Below the pieces are notes generated by a model. That model saw only the letters and a list, made by a program, of their open reading frames with translations, was not told the DNA's origin and searched no databases. Below are positions 1 through 9,149 of a stretch of DNA of 64,000 bases, piece after piece (the stretch's first letter is position 1; every line of letters starts with the position of its first letter). Source of the DNA: HLUCCA09 sp965277275 (lineage in GTDB: Bacteria; Pseudomonadota; Alphaproteobacteria; Rhodobacterales; Rhodobacteraceae); the NCBI GenBank assembly GCA_965277275.1, contig CBDICG010000001.1, positions 496,001 through 560,000 of the forward strand, given 5' to 3'. The position numbers and the translations under genes were made by a program.

Positions 1-664
1 GCGCCGCCGCGGCATCCTCGGCTCCATCCGCCACCAGCCCCACAGTTGCCACGGCACGCGCATCCCCCAAACCAGCACGGGCCGAGCGAGACGCGAGCGC
101 GTCCGAACCCAGGCCAACCGAGTCGATCACAACGGGCTTGCCGTCGCGCAAGACCATCCTGCGGTCAGACAGGCCCAAGGTGTCGACGCTCTCGCCCATC
201 GCTGCTCGTCCGAGCACCAGCGCCTCGCAAAAGATCAAGGACGCAGCGCCGTGGAGCGAGATGTGCGTCGTCCTCTCGAGACACGCGTGATCGTAGAGAA
301 TGGTCTCCTGAGGCAGCCAATCGAGATGCCCACCCTCCTGTACGTCCGCTTCGACGGTCAGTGTCGCAGGTTCCGACCGCGACGGAGCTGCGTAGGCGCG
401 CTCGGCGGTCTGCGTGGTGCCGGTTACGTGGACGCCGGCTCCAAGCGACAGCCTGTACGAAAGCCTGTCTCCGCCGGTCAACCCTCCGGCAGTGTTGAGA
501 AAAACGACCTCGGGTGCGCCCGGGACATCCGGCAGAAACGCCTTCGCGCAGCCCCGCTGGGCCAACCCGTCGAGCCGCGTCCGCCCCTGCCGCACCGACA
601 GGTCCGCCGACGCGCGGCCATCGGCGCGCTGGTGGACAACTACGGAGGGCGAAGTTTCTGGCAT
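1..664 (-). CDS. ureD: Urease accessory protein UreD (3' part missing)
   Basis: UreD is the scaffold that binds apo-urease and recruits UreF and UreG for nickel insertion in the cytoplasm. The reverse strand reads 221 codons from an ATG at 664 to the window edge, so the C-terminus lies outside. Visible family hallmarks are NTAGGLTGGDRL (about residues 47-58), TTQTAERAY shortly after, and LPQETILYD followed by CEALVLGRAAMGE. A TGA lies in frame two codons upstream of the ATG, so the start cannot be further out. The gene points off the left edge, where ureABC and ureEFG would be expected. It is divergent from pyrC, with a perfect 9-bp dyad (704-722) between them. Confidence in the family is high; only activity of the unseen part is unknown. 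Confidence 0.9.
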   Translation of the reverse strand, partial: MPETSPSVVVHQRADGRASADLSVRQGRTRLDGLAQRGCAKAFLPDVPGAPEVVFLNTAGGLTGGDRLSYRLSLGAGVHVTGTTQTAERAYAAPSRSEPATLTVEADVQEGGHLDWLPQETILYDHACLERTTHISLHGAASLIFCEALVLGRAAMGESVDTLGLSDRRMVLRDGKPVVIDSVGLGSDALASRSARAGLGDARAVATVGLVADGAEDAAAA

Positions 665-703
665 CTGTCAGGTCTCTTTCGCGCTCCATGACAGAAAATC
701 CAG

Positions 704-722
704 CATGCTGCAATGCAGCATG
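704..722. promoter_or_regulatory. Perfect 9-bp inverted repeat upstream of ureD
   Basis: CATGCTGCA and TGCAGCATG flank a single A, giving a perfect dyad of 19 bp. It lies 40 bp upstream of the ureD start and about 167 bp before pyrC. The position suits an operator or activator site for the urease operon, but the binding protein cannot be read from the sequence. Confidence 0.4.
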
Positions 723-888
723 ACGCGCAGTTCGGCAAATACAGGGGCTCGATCAGCCTTCGCCCAAGAATTGGGCACTCCTCCCGGTCACCGCTTCTGC
801 GGGCTCCGCCGTACAGATGATCCGCTTACATCGGGCCGCCGACGGCGACACTGGCAAAAGCCGACCTGCTCGGATATGCGCGTCAACC

Positions 889-1929
889 ATGTCAGAGACC
901 CTCACCCTCCGCCGCCCGGACGATTGGCACCTGCACCTGCGCGACGGGGCCGTGCTGCGCGCGGTGATCCCCGAAACCGCTCGGCATTTCGCCCGCGCGA
1001 TCATCATGCCCAATCTCGTCCCCCCGGTTGTCACCGCCGCCGATGCCCGCGCCTACCGCACCCGCATCCTCGATGCCTTGCCGGACGGCGCCCGCTTTCA
1101 ACCCCTGATGACGCTCTACCTGACCGAAGCCACCAATCCGGCAGACGTCACGGCCGCCCACAGCGCCGGCCTCATCACGGCGGTCAAGCTTTACCCTGCC
1201 GGCGCCACGACCAATTCGGCCTCCGGCGTTCGGGATCTCGACAAGGTCCTCCCCGTCCTCGAAGCAATGGCCGAAGCCGGGGTCCCGCTCTGCGTCCATG
1301 GCGAGGTTACCCACGCCGAGATCGACATCTTCGATCGCGAAGCAGCCTTCATCGAAACGGTCCTCGCCCCATTGCGCGCGCGTCTGCCTGAGCTGCGCGT
1401 CATCATGGAGCACATCACAACAGCCGACGCCTGCGCATACCTGCGCGAAGGCGGCGACACGCTCGCGGCGACCGTCACGACCCACCACCTGATGATCGAT
1501 CGCAACCATATCCTCGCCGGCGGCATCCGCCCACACTACTACTGCCTGCCGGTCGCCAAGCGCGCCACGCATCGCGATGCCCTGATCGATCTCGTGACCA
1601 AAGGCCATCCCCGCGTCTTTCTCGGCACCGACAGCGCCCCCCATACCGATCCCGCGAAGCTCCAGCCCTGTGGATGTGCCGGCATCTTCACCGCGCCCGT
1701 CACGATGGCCTGTCTTGCCCAGGTCTTCGACGACGCCGGGGCGCTGGATCACCTCGAAGGCTTCACCTCGCTCAACGGCCCCGCGTTCTATGGCCTCGCG
1801 CCCAACATCGACACCATCACCCTCGTCAAGGACGGCCCCCACCCGCTCCCAGAAAGCGTGCCAACAGGTGACGGCCCGATCACCGTGTTTGACCCTGCGC
1901 GCCCGATTTCCTGGCGCGTGAAAGAATGA
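889..1929 (+). CDS. pyrC: Dihydroorotase, class II (PyrC)
   Basis: Zinc enzyme of pyrimidine synthesis that cyclises N-carbamoyl-aspartate to dihydroorotate. The product is 346 aa, close to the 348 aa of the E. coli enzyme. The zinc site begins with H14-L-H16 in the PDDWHLHLRDG motif; K100 in AVKLYP is the expected carboxylated lysine; H137 (CVHGE) and H175 (MEHITT) are the other ligands, and FLGTDSAPHT carries the catalytic aspartate. An ATG 24 codons upstream (817) is in frame, but the family begins at MSETLTLRRPDDW, so the start at 889 was chosen. pyrE follows after 106 bp on the same strand, so the two pyrimidine genes are probably linked. Confidence 0.96.
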   Translation: MSETLTLRRPDDWHLHLRDGAVLRAVIPETARHFARAIIMPNLVPPVVTAADARAYRTRILDALPDGARFQPLMTLYLTEATNPADVTAAHSAGLITAVKLYPAGATTNSASGVRDLDKVLPVLEAMAEAGVPLCVHGEVTHAEIDIFDREAAFIETVLAPLRARLPELRVIMEHITTADACAYLREGGDTLAATVTTHHLMIDRNHILAGGIRPHYYCLPVAKRATHRDALIDLVTKGHPRVFLGTDSAPHTDPAKLQPCGCAGIFTAPVTMACLAQVFDDAGALDHLEGFTSLNGPAFYGLAPNIDTITLVKDGPHPLPESVPTGDGPITVFDPARPISWRVKE

Positions 1930-1937
1930 TCCGCCCC

Positions 1938-1968
1938 TTCATCTTGGCTCAAATACCTTCGCCGAAGG
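1938..1968 (-). repeat. Hairpin plus TATTT-N4-CCAAGATGAA intergenic repeat, copy 1
   Basis: On the minus strand a CCTTCG-G-CGAAGG hairpin runs directly into TATTTGAGCCAAGATGAA. It sits between pyrC and pyrE, facing against them. The same architecture recurs at 30397-30427, 39004-39067 and 49159-49194. Confidence 0.7.
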
Positions 1969-2035
1969 CCAGCTCGACGCCAGCCACGCGCCTACGCTCC
2001 GGCAAGTCCGTCCCCGATCCCCAGGAGGCCCGCCC

Positions 2036-2710
2036 ATGATCCCCACCGGCCACCCCGACGACGCCACCATGGCGCGCCTCTCCGCCGCGATGCTCTGGGA
2101 GGCCGGCGCCGTGGCCTTCCGCCCCGAGGATCCGTTTACGCTCGCCTCCGGCCTGCCCTCGCCGACCTATGTCGATTGCCGGCGGCTGATCTCCTTTCCC
2201 CGTCTCCGCGCCACGCTGATGGATTTCCTCGCGGCCAAGATCCTCCGCGAGGCGGGGTTCGAGGCGTTCACCAACGTTGCGGGCGGCGAAACCGCGGGCA
2301 TCCCGTTTGCCGCGTTCATGGCCGAGCGCCTCGCCCTTCCGATGACCTATGTCCGCAAGAAGCCGAAAGGTTACGGTAAGAACGCCCGGATCGAAGGCGC
2401 CATGACTCCGGGCGACCGGGTTCTGCTGGTGGAGGACATGGCCACCGACGGCGGCTCCAAGCTCTCCTTCGTCGATGCGATCCGCGATACCGGGGCAGAC
2501 TGCGCCCATACGGCGGTTGTTTTCTTCTATGACATCTTCCCCGATGCCCGGCCCAATCTCGCGGCCCATGGCGTCGCCTTGACGGCGCTCTGCACCTGGG
2601 CGGACGTCCTCGCGGAGGCCCGGCGCACCGAGCGCTTCGATCCGGCCACGCTCGACGCGGTCGCCGCCTTCCTCGACGACCCCAAGGCCTGGCAAGCCGC
2701 CCGCGCCTGA
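2036..2710 (+). CDS. pyrE: Orotate phosphoribosyltransferase
   Basis: Transfers the phosphoribosyl group from PRPP to orotate to make OMP in pyrimidine synthesis. The product is 224 aa, in the usual range. The PRPP-binding motif VLLVEDMATDGGS is at residues 129-141, and the catalytic-loop lysines are in YVRKKPKGYGKN (105-116). An AGGAGG-like element precedes the ATG at 2036. It follows pyrC on the same strand, with a dispersed hairpin repeat in the gap. No oddities in length or motifs were seen. Confidence 0.95.
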   Translation: MIPTGHPDDATMARLSAAMLWEAGAVAFRPEDPFTLASGLPSPTYVDCRRLISFPRLRATLMDFLAAKILREAGFEAFTNVAGGETAGIPFAAFMAERLALPMTYVRKKPKGYGKNARIEGAMTPGDRVLLVEDMATDGGSKLSFVDAIRDTGADCAHTAVVFFYDIFPDARPNLAAHGVALTALCTWADVLAEARRTERFDPATLDAVAAFLDDPKAWQAARA

Positions 2711-3025
2711 CCGCGGCACACCGCTTTTCCCGTCGCCCCTCGAGAGCTGATTCGCGCCGTTCCTCGGCCCGAATGCAGTCCCAACGGGCTGGCCCGGGGC
2801 GCGCAGCCTCTCGTTTTCCGGATAATCTCAGCCGTGCAAACCGCTACATTTTGCGGTACACTCTTCGAACCCTACGCAAATATGCTCAAATCCGAGCGTC
2901 CACAGGTCATCCACAAGGATATACATTTTGGCGTGCGCGTCCGGAGCGCGTATCACCCCCCTCACAACAACAACACGCCGCCCGAGCAGGGGCAGACGCC
3001 CGGCGGTACGGAAAGACGGACAGGC
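2711..3025 (+). other. Gene-free stretch upstream of dnaB
   Basis: This 315-bp gap holds no convincing gene. An in-frame extension of dnaB to 2834 exists but is unlike the family. The sequence TCATCCACA at 2907-2915 differs by one base from the DnaA-box consensus TTATCCACA; this is only suggestive. No terminator for pyrE was recognised. Confidence 0.4.
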
Positions 3026-4606
3026 ATGAACGAGCACACACGGGTAGCCCCCGAGGGGCCGGACGGCCCCGAGCCGTCGCCTCAGGGCGGCCCCTACGAC
3101 GGATACACAAGCGGGCAGCAAAGACCCCCGGGCAGTGCGGGGGAGGACGCGGGACTAGATGCCGCCCTCCCCCATAACATCGAGGCCGAGCAACAGCTCC
3201 TCGGTGCTGTCATGACGAACAACGATCTCTACGATCAGGTCGCGTCCATCGTCCAACCCGGTCACTTCTACGATCCCGTCCACGCGCGCATCTACGAGGT
3301 CGCCGCCGCCCGCATCGCGCAGAATCGCCCCGCGACCCCGGTCACGCTCAAGGCCTACCTGGCCGATGAGCCGGGTCTGCACGAGCTGGGCGGCCCCGCC
3401 TACCTGGTGCAACTCGCAGGTCAGGCCATCGCCAGCTTCGCCGCCAAGGACTACGCCCAGATTGTCTACGACCTTGCAATCCGGCGCGAACTCATGGCGC
3501 TGGGGCGCGACATCTCCGACAAGGCTCGCCGGGTCGACGTCGCGTCCGAACCGAAGGACCAGATCGTCGAAGCCGAGCAGGCCCTCTATGCACTTGGCGA
3601 GGAGGGCCGCGCCGACACCGGGTTCCAATCCTTCCTGCGCGCCGTTACCGATGCCGTGAACGTCGCCAATGCGGCCCACCAGCGCGACGGCGGCCTCGCC
3701 GGCATCTCTACCGGCCTACACGATATGGATCGCAAGCTCGGCGGCCTGCACAAGTCGGACTTGCTGATCCTCGCCGGACGCCCCTCCATGGGCAAGACGT
3801 CGCTGGCCACCAACATCGCCTTCAACATCGCCAAGGCTTACCGCAAGGGCGTCCTGCCCGATGGTTCCAGTGGCGCGCTCGAAGGCGGCGTGGTCGGCTT
3901 CTACAGCCTCGAGATGTCGGCCGAACAGCTCGCCGCCCGTGTTCTCTCCGAGGCCGCCGAGGTGCCTTCCGAGAAGATCCGCCGCGGCGACATGACCGAA
4001 GATGAGTTTCGCCGCTTCGTCGAGGCCGCCAAGGCGCTCGAAGCCTGCCCTCTCTATATCGACGACACACCTGCCCTGCCGATCAGCCAGCTTGCAGCGC
4101 GTGCCCGACGTCTCAAGCGCCTGCATGGGCTCGACGTGCTGATGGTGGACTACCTCCAGCTCGTCCGCCCCTCGACCGCGAAGGACAGCCGGGTCAACGA
4201 GGTTTCGGAAATCACGCAGGGGCTCAAAGCCATCGCCAAGGAGCTCGACATCCCGGTGGTTGCCCTCTCCCAGCTTTCACGCCAGGTCGAGAGCCGGGAA
4301 GACAAGCGCCCACAGCTCAGCGATCTGCGCGAATCAGGCTCCATCGAGCAGGACGCCGATGTCGTAATGTTCGTCTATCGCCACGAGTACTACGTCGAAC
4401 GGGAGAAACCGGCAGACGACAACCTCGACAAGATCGCCGAATGGCAGGCCCGCATGGAAAGCGCCCACGGCAAGGCCGAAGTGGTCATCGGAAAGCAGCG
4501 ACATGGCCCAATCGGCACGGTCGAGTTGTCGTTTGAGGGACAATTCACCCGCTTTGGCAACCTTGTTCAGTCCTGGCAGGATAATGGCCGCGAAGGTGGC
4601 TACTAG
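3026..4606 (+). CDS. dnaB: Replicative DNA helicase DnaB
   Basis: Hexameric 5'-3' helicase that unwinds the chromosome at the replication fork. The chosen product is 526 aa. It has a low-complexity N-terminal tail (1-45), the DnaB N-terminal domain (about 48-150) starting NIEAEQQLLGAV, and a RecA-type domain with Walker A GRPSMGKTS (251-259) and Walker B LDVLMVDYLQL. LSQLSRQVE and LRESGSIEQDAD are typical late motifs. No intein is present. The ATG at 3026 with an upstream GACAGG element was preferred to the in-frame start 64 codons earlier, which would add a tail not seen in the family. alr follows after 148 bp. Confidence 0.96.
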   Translation: MNEHTRVAPEGPDGPEPSPQGGPYDGYTSGQQRPPGSAGEDAGLDAALPHNIEAEQQLLGAVMTNNDLYDQVASIVQPGHFYDPVHARIYEVAAARIAQNRPATPVTLKAYLADEPGLHELGGPAYLVQLAGQAIASFAAKDYAQIVYDLAIRRELMALGRDISDKARRVDVASEPKDQIVEAEQALYALGEEGRADTGFQSFLRAVTDAVNVANAAHQRDGGLAGISTGLHDMDRKLGGLHKSDLLILAGRPSMGKTSLATNIAFNIAKAYRKGVLPDGSSGALEGGVVGFYSLEMSAEQLAARVLSEAAEVPSEKIRRGDMTEDEFRRFVEAAKALEACPLYIDDTPALPISQLAARARRLKRLHGLDVLMVDYLQLVRPSTAKDSRVNEVSEITQGLKAIAKELDIPVVALSQLSRQVESREDKRPQLSDLRESGSIEQDADVVMFVYRHEYYVEREKPADDNLDKIAEWQARMESAHGKAEVVIGKQRHGPIGTVELSFEGQFTRFGNLVQSWQDNGREGGY

Positions 4607-4754
4607 CGCACGCTTCGCTGGCCGGTTTCCCGGTCCCGTCGACGCGGCGGGATCCAAGCCGGTGCGCCTTTTCTGGCCCCAACGGAGCGCGCAACGCGGT
4701 CTGCAATGGTGCCAAGCGGCTTGACCTGCGCCGCCCGTCTGGCATCACCGAGGC

Positions 4755-5804
4755 ATGGCAACAGGCACCCTCACGATTGACCTCGACGCGATTGCAGCGA
4801 ATTGGCGCGCGCTGGACGCGATGTCCGCGCCGGCGGTCGAAACCGCAGCGACCGTCAAGGCGGACGGATACGGCCTTGGCCTTGCCCGTGTCTCACAAAC
4901 CCTAGCCCATGCCGGGGCCCGCACGTTCTTCGTTGCTGTGGCCGAGGAAGGTGCGGCGCTGCGCAAGATCCTGGGGCCAGCGCCAGAGATCATGGTCTTC
5001 AGTGGCCACATGGACGGCGATACCGCGCTGATCCGCGACGCCGATCTCATCCCGATGCTGAACTCGATCGAACAAATCACCCGGCATGTCGAGGGGCTGC
5101 CCCGCGGCCCGTTCGGGCTGCAACTCGACACAGGGATGAACAGGCTGGGCCTCGAGCCCGCCGAATGGGAGGCCGTGGCACCCATCATCGTCGATGCAGC
5201 GCCGCGGCTGATCATGAGCCACCTCGCTTCCGCCGACGATCCGGCAAGCGCGCAAAGCCAGGCCCAGCTCGCCCGGTTCCGTGCGATGACGGATGGGCTC
5301 GCCGTCCCGCGCAGTCTGGCCGCGACGGGCGGTACGCTGCTCGGGAAAGACTACCACTTCGAGATGACGCGCCCCGGCATCGGGCTCTACGGCGGGCTGC
5401 CCTTTTCCGACGCGGCCCCCGTGGCGCGGCTCGCGCTGCCAATCATCCAGACCCGCCTTGTCGGCAGTGGCGAAAGCGTGGGCTACAGCGCCACTTGGAC
5501 AGCCGATCGCGAGACACTGGTCGCCACCGTCTCGGGCGGCTACGCGGATGGCCTGATCCGCGCCCTCTCCGGCAGGGGATCACTCTGGTCCGGGCACCAC
5601 GCCTGTCCCATCCTCGGGCGCGTCTCGATGGATCTCATCGGCTGCGATATCAGCAACCTGCCAGTGACCCCGGACACGCTGGACATTCTCGGCCCCGCAC
5701 AAAGCGTCGATGCGCTGGCGGCCTGCGCCGGTACGATCGGATACGAGATCCTGACCTCGCTCGGACAGCGCTACGCCCGCACCTACACCGGCGGCACGGC
5801 GTGA
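4755..5804 (+). CDS. alr: Alanine racemase
   Basis: PLP enzyme that interconverts L- and D-alanine for peptidoglycan. The product is 349 aa. The PLP lysine is K35 in TVKADGYGLG. The catalytic tyrosine is in the GESVGYSATW stretch of the C-terminal beta domain. The dimer-interface motifs LQLDTGMNRLG and GRVSMDLIGCD are also clear. The stop codon overlaps the GTG start of the next gene in GTGA, so translation of the transporter permease is probably coupled to alr. Confidence 0.95.
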   Translation: MATGTLTIDLDAIAANWRALDAMSAPAVETAATVKADGYGLGLARVSQTLAHAGARTFFVAVAEEGAALRKILGPAPEIMVFSGHMDGDTALIRDADLIPMLNSIEQITRHVEGLPRGPFGLQLDTGMNRLGLEPAEWEAVAPIIVDAAPRLIMSHLASADDPASAQSQAQLARFRAMTDGLAVPRSLAATGGTLLGKDYHFEMTRPGIGLYGGLPFSDAAPVARLALPIIQTRLVGSGESVGYSATWTADRETLVATVSGGYADGLIRALSGRGSLWSGHHACPILGRVSMDLIGCDISNLPVTPDTLDILGPAQSVDALAACAGTIGYEILTSLGQRYARTYTGGTA

Positions 5805-6574
5805 CATTCGTTGCCGATGTCGGGCGCTGGGTTCTGGCCCGGACGGCTGGCCTTGGGCGCGCGATGCTCTTCCTCCTGGCCGGGCTTGCGGCGATCTTCC
5901 GCCCGCCGTTTTACGCCAGGGAGCTCACCCAGGCTCTTATGATGATAGGGTATTACTCCCTTCCGGTCGTAGGATTGACGGCCTTCTTCACCGGTGCGGC
6001 GCTGGCGCTGCAGATCTACGCCGGTGGCGCCCGCTTCAACGCGGAGGCGGTCGTGCCCTCCATCGTCGCCATCGCAATGGTGCGCGAGCTCGGTCCGGTT
6101 CTGGGCGGGCTGATGGTCGCCGCACGCGTTGCCTCTGCAATTGCCGCCGAAATCGCGACGATGCGCGTCACGGAGCAGATCGATGCGCTTGTCACCCTTT
6201 CGACGGATCCGATGCGGTATCTCGTGGCGCCGCGCCTGCTCGCGGGCCTGATCTCTGTGCCCTTTCTGGTGGCCGTGGGCGACTCCATCGGCATCATGGG
6301 AGGCTGGGTTGTCGGAACGACGCGGCTGGGCTTCAGCTCGGCTGCCTACCTGCACAGCACGGCAGACTTTCTCCAGGTCTGGGACATCGCATCGGGGCTC
6401 ATCAAAGGCGCGGTCTTTGGCCTGATCATCGCCTTTGCGGGCTGTTACTACGGCATGACAGCGGGCCGAGGCGCGCAAGGCGTCGGGCGAGCGACGAAGT
6501 CGGCCGTGGTCTCTGCCTCTATCATGATCCTCGCGGCCAACTTCTTCCTGACAGAGGCGTTCTTTGCCCGATGA
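5801..6574 (+). CDS. mlaE: MlaE-family ABC transporter permease
   Basis: Inner-membrane permease of the MlaE/YrbE family, which moves phospholipids between the membranes of Gram-negative cells. The product is 257 aa, the usual length, with about five or six hydrophobic segments. The family core VAIAMVRELGPVLGGLMVAARVASAIAAE is present around residues 86-114 (given here in two parts: VRELGPVLGGL and AARVASAIAAE). The start is a GTG at 5801 that overlaps the alr stop. The ATP-binding partner follows with a 4-bp ATGA overlap. No MCE-domain (MlaD) gene follows in this window, which is unusual for a complete Mla system. Confidence 0.9.
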   Translation: MTFVADVGRWVLARTAGLGRAMLFLLAGLAAIFRPPFYARELTQALMMIGYYSLPVVGLTAFFTGAALALQIYAGGARFNAEAVVPSIVAIAMVRELGPVLGGLMVAARVASAIAAEIATMRVTEQIDALVTLSTDPMRYLVAPRLLAGLISVPFLVAVGDSIGIMGGWVVGTTRLGFSSAAYLHSTADFLQVWDIASGLIKGAVFGLIIAFAGCYYGMTAGRGAQGVGRATKSAVVSASIMILAANFFLTEAFFAR

Positions 6575-7317
6575 TTGCCTTGCGCGACGTTCACAAGGCC
6601 TTCGGGAAAAAGCACGTTCTGCGTGGTGTCTCGCTTGACGTCCCCAAGGGGACAAGCTGCGCGATCATCGGCGGATCCGGCACGGGAAAATCCATAACTC
6701 TCAAGTGCATCCTTGGTCTCGTTCATTCGGACCGCGGGACGATCGAGGTCGACGGACAGGTCCTTTCGCGCGCCACGCGCCCGGCGTTCTTCGATCGCTT
6801 CGGGATGCTCTTTCAGGGCGCCGCCCTCTTTGACAGCCTGCCGATCTGGCAGAACGTGGCCTTTCGCCTGCTGCGCGGGCCACTCAAGCGGCCCAACGAC
6901 GAAGCGCGCGCCATTGCCATCGAGAAACTGCGCCGTGTCGGCCTTTCCCCCGATGTGGCCGATCTCTTTCCGGCGGAGCTCTCGGGCGGCATGCAGAAGC
7001 GCGCGGGCCTCGCCCGCGCCATCGCTGCTGACCCGGACGTGATCTTTTTTGACGAGCCAACCACCGGGCTCGATCCTATCATGTCCAGCGTGATCAACGA
7101 CCTGATCCGCGAGATCGTTACCGAAATGGGGGCCACGGCGCTTACGATCACGCACGACATGGCGTCAGTGCGTGTGATCGCTGACGATGTCGCCATGTTG
7201 CATGAGGGGGTTATTCGTTGGCAGGGCCCTGCGGCTGATCTCGCGACGTGCACCGACCCCTATGTCAGCCAGTTCGTTCAGGGCCGCGCCGAGGGCCCGA
7301 TCAGCGCCGTGCGGTAA
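6571..7317 (+). CDS. mlaF: MlaF-family ABC transporter ATP-binding protein
   Basis: Cytoplasmic ATPase that powers the MlaE-type permease encoded just upstream. The 248-aa product carries Walker A GGSGTGKS (34-41), the signature LSGGMQKRAGLARA, Walker B VIFFDEPTTGLDP and the switch histidine in ITHDMAS. The MQKR form of the signature is typical of the MlaF subfamily. The start overlaps the permease stop in ATGA. A convergent gene follows after 56 bp, so the operon ends here; the substrate-binding MlaD and MlaC partners must be encoded elsewhere or be absent. Confidence 0.92.
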   Translation: MIALRDVHKAFGKKHVLRGVSLDVPKGTSCAIIGGSGTGKSITLKCILGLVHSDRGTIEVDGQVLSRATRPAFFDRFGMLFQGAALFDSLPIWQNVAFRLLRGPLKRPNDEARAIAIEKLRRVGLSPDVADLFPAELSGGMQKRAGLARAIAADPDVIFFDEPTTGLDPIMSSVINDLIREIVTEMGATALTITHDMASVRVIADDVAMLHEGVIRWQGPAADLATCTDPYVSQFVQGRAEGPISAVR

Positions 7318-7373
7318 CGCGGAACCGCCCTGCTCAACATCACTTCGTTGAACGAACGCTCGATCGCGTTGCG

Positions 7374-9044
7374 CTAGCGAGGCGCTTCGATGTCAGGCAA
7401 ATCAAAGACTTGTCCGGGATAGATCAAGTCCGGATTGCGGATCTGGCCTGCATTGGCATCAAAGATCGCGACATACTGAAAGCCGTCGCCGTACCTGTCG
7501 GATGCGATACCCCAAAGCGTGTATCCCGGCTGAACGGTGATCACGGACACGTCGACAATGCCGTCCACCTCGGGGCGTTCAGCCTCGATCCGGGCGAGGT
7601 CGGTCGGGTCCTCACGCTTGAACGGGGTTTCGAACCGGGAAACGACGTTGCCCGATTTGTCCAGCTGGTCGACGCGGAGCGTGTAGACGCCAGCCTCGAC
7701 ATCCCGCAGCGGCATCCGCCATGTGCCATCATCGAGGATCGGCGTCGTGTCGATCGGCGCGTTGTCGAGGTAGATGCGCACGCGGTCGATCGGCGGGGGC
7801 GGTGCCGCGCTCCGGCCCTCCAGCGTCACGACCCCTTTGGCGTCGTAGCTGATCACGTCGATGACCACCCGATCGAGCTGGGCCGATTTCAGGGAGCCGG
7901 GCTGTAGCAGCTCTACGCCCGACGCGCTCGCGCGCAGGACGGCCGGAGCGGCGGTGGCGTCCACTGCGCGCGCGCTCGTGGCAGTCGCCGCCGCAACAGG
8001 CCCTGCATCCGTGCCCTCGATCACGTTGCTGTCCACAAGCGATGCCGAGGCAGTAGCCCCCTCCGGCGCGGCCTCCACGGCCACTGCCAGCTCCTCGGCC
8101 GTGCGAAGCGTCGGAGCTTCGGCCAACGTGGGTTCGGCATGCCCCGAGACACTCGGCGCCACCGGAGACGCACCGAGCAGAGGGACACTCGGCTGGGGTG
8201 CATCGGCCGGTTCGCCCACCACGGAGGCAACCTCGGCGGTTTGCGCGGTCGAGCCCTCGGTGGGCAGTGTCGCGACCGGCACCGGGGCAGCCGCTGCACT
8301 GGCGGTCGGTGCGGGGACATCGAGCACTGGCTCTGGCTCTGGGACTTCGGCGACCAGATCAGGTACCGGGATCGAGGGTGGAGCAAGGATCACGCTCTCG
8401 TCCGCGCGCTGCTCGGTACCGTCCGGCCCCACGGACACCAGATCCAGCACGCGCGGACGATCGACAACGTTCAGACTTGCGAACAAGACAAACGCCCCCG
8501 ATGCATCCGCCGCTCCGGTGGCGGCTTCCTCTCCGTCTACCAGCAGGCGCAGATCATGGCCCGGCGCCGCAGTGCCCGCCACGAGGAGTTGCCCGTCAGC
8601 CTCCGCCCGAACGAGATCGAAGCTGGGGGCCACGACGGGCGGCGCATCGTCCGCGTCGGTCGCTTCGGCTTCCGCAACCGGTGTGTCCGGCACCGCAGGG
8701 GCCAACGTGCTGTCAGCGGGATTGTCGGGCGTGTCGACTTCAGGAGCTTGCGCCTGATCCTCTTGCAGCGGCTCGGGTAGCGCTGCGGCGGCTTCCTCCG
8801 GCGCGGCCTCGATGGGTTGCTCTGCAACGTCCTCGTCGCCCGCGTCGGCACGCCCGGCGCTGTCCTCGGCTACGGCAGCGGCCTGCTGCTCGTTCGCGGG
8901 TGCAGAGACCGCCGGCATCATCGCGGCGTCGGTGTCGTCCTGGGCCTCGCCGTCCCACAGCACGAGATAGAGCGCGCCGCCGACCGCCACGAGGGCGGTC
9001 CCGGCGAGGGCTGCAGGCCCCAACGCTGTGCCGATCCGTGCCAT
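7374..9044 (-). CDS. Membrane-anchored protein with C-terminal LysM domain
   Basis: The 556-aa product has one N-terminal membrane segment (about residues 9-28, LAGTALVAVGGALYLVLW). A long Ala/Pro/Glu-rich acidic linker follows (about 35-300), then a region with two Ig-like or big-domain-like stretches (VIDVISYDAKGVVTLEGRS...), and a C-terminal LysM module beginning VQPGYTLWGIASDRYG. LysM binds the glycan strands of peptidoglycan, so a periplasmic, wall-bound role is likely. The ATG at 9044 was chosen because GGGGAA lies six bases upstream; a GTG at 9062 is also possible. The family is widespread in Rhodobacteraceae, but I know of no proven function. It is convergent with mlaF and divergent from the LOG gene. 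Confidence 0.8.
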   Translation of the reverse strand: MARIGTALGPAALAGTALVAVGGALYLVLWDGEAQDDTDAAMMPAVSAPANEQQAAAVAEDSAGRADAGDEDVAEQPIEAAPEEAAAALPEPLQEDQAQAPEVDTPDNPADSTLAPAVPDTPVAEAEATDADDAPPVVAPSFDLVRAEADGQLLVAGTAAPGHDLRLLVDGEEAATGAADASGAFVLFASLNVVDRPRVLDLVSVGPDGTEQRADESVILAPPSIPVPDLVAEVPEPEPVLDVPAPTASAAAAPVPVATLPTEGSTAQTAEVASVVGEPADAPQPSVPLLGASPVAPSVSGHAEPTLAEAPTLRTAEELAVAVEAAPEGATASASLVDSNVIEGTDAGPVAAATATSARAVDATAAPAVLRASASGVELLQPGSLKSAQLDRVVIDVISYDAKGVVTLEGRSAAPPPPIDRVRIYLDNAPIDTTPILDDGTWRMPLRDVEAGVYTLRVDQLDKSGNVVSRFETPFKREDPTDLARIEAERPEVDGIVDVSVITVQPGYTLWGIASDRYGDGFQYVAIFDANAGQIRNPDLIYPGQVFDLPDIEAPR

Positions 9045-9149
9045 TCTATTTCCCCAGGTCACGCCCCGTATCGCAGATTGATCGGTTGTGGAGCTTGGTC
9101 AACATCGCTATGCGCACTCTACATATAGCGTCATACCGATGTTGCAGCC

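Noticed and set aside
165..713. 182-residue minus-strand frame over the ureD region
   Set aside because: Frame-shifted shadow of the ureD reading frame, which has all the family motifs.
892..1842. Long antisense open frame over pyrC
   Set aside because: High-GC shadow frame; the opposite strand encodes a full dihydroorotase and the antisense protein has no recognisable family.
2907..2915. DnaA-box-like sequence upstream of dnaB as a replication origin
   Set aside because: Single imperfect box, without AT-rich unwinding element, box cluster or origin genes.
4802..6574. 590-residue frame that reads through alr and into the permease
   Set aside because: Only the part after the GTG at 5801 has MlaE features. 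The upstream part is Arg/Pro-rich out-of-frame sequence of alr.
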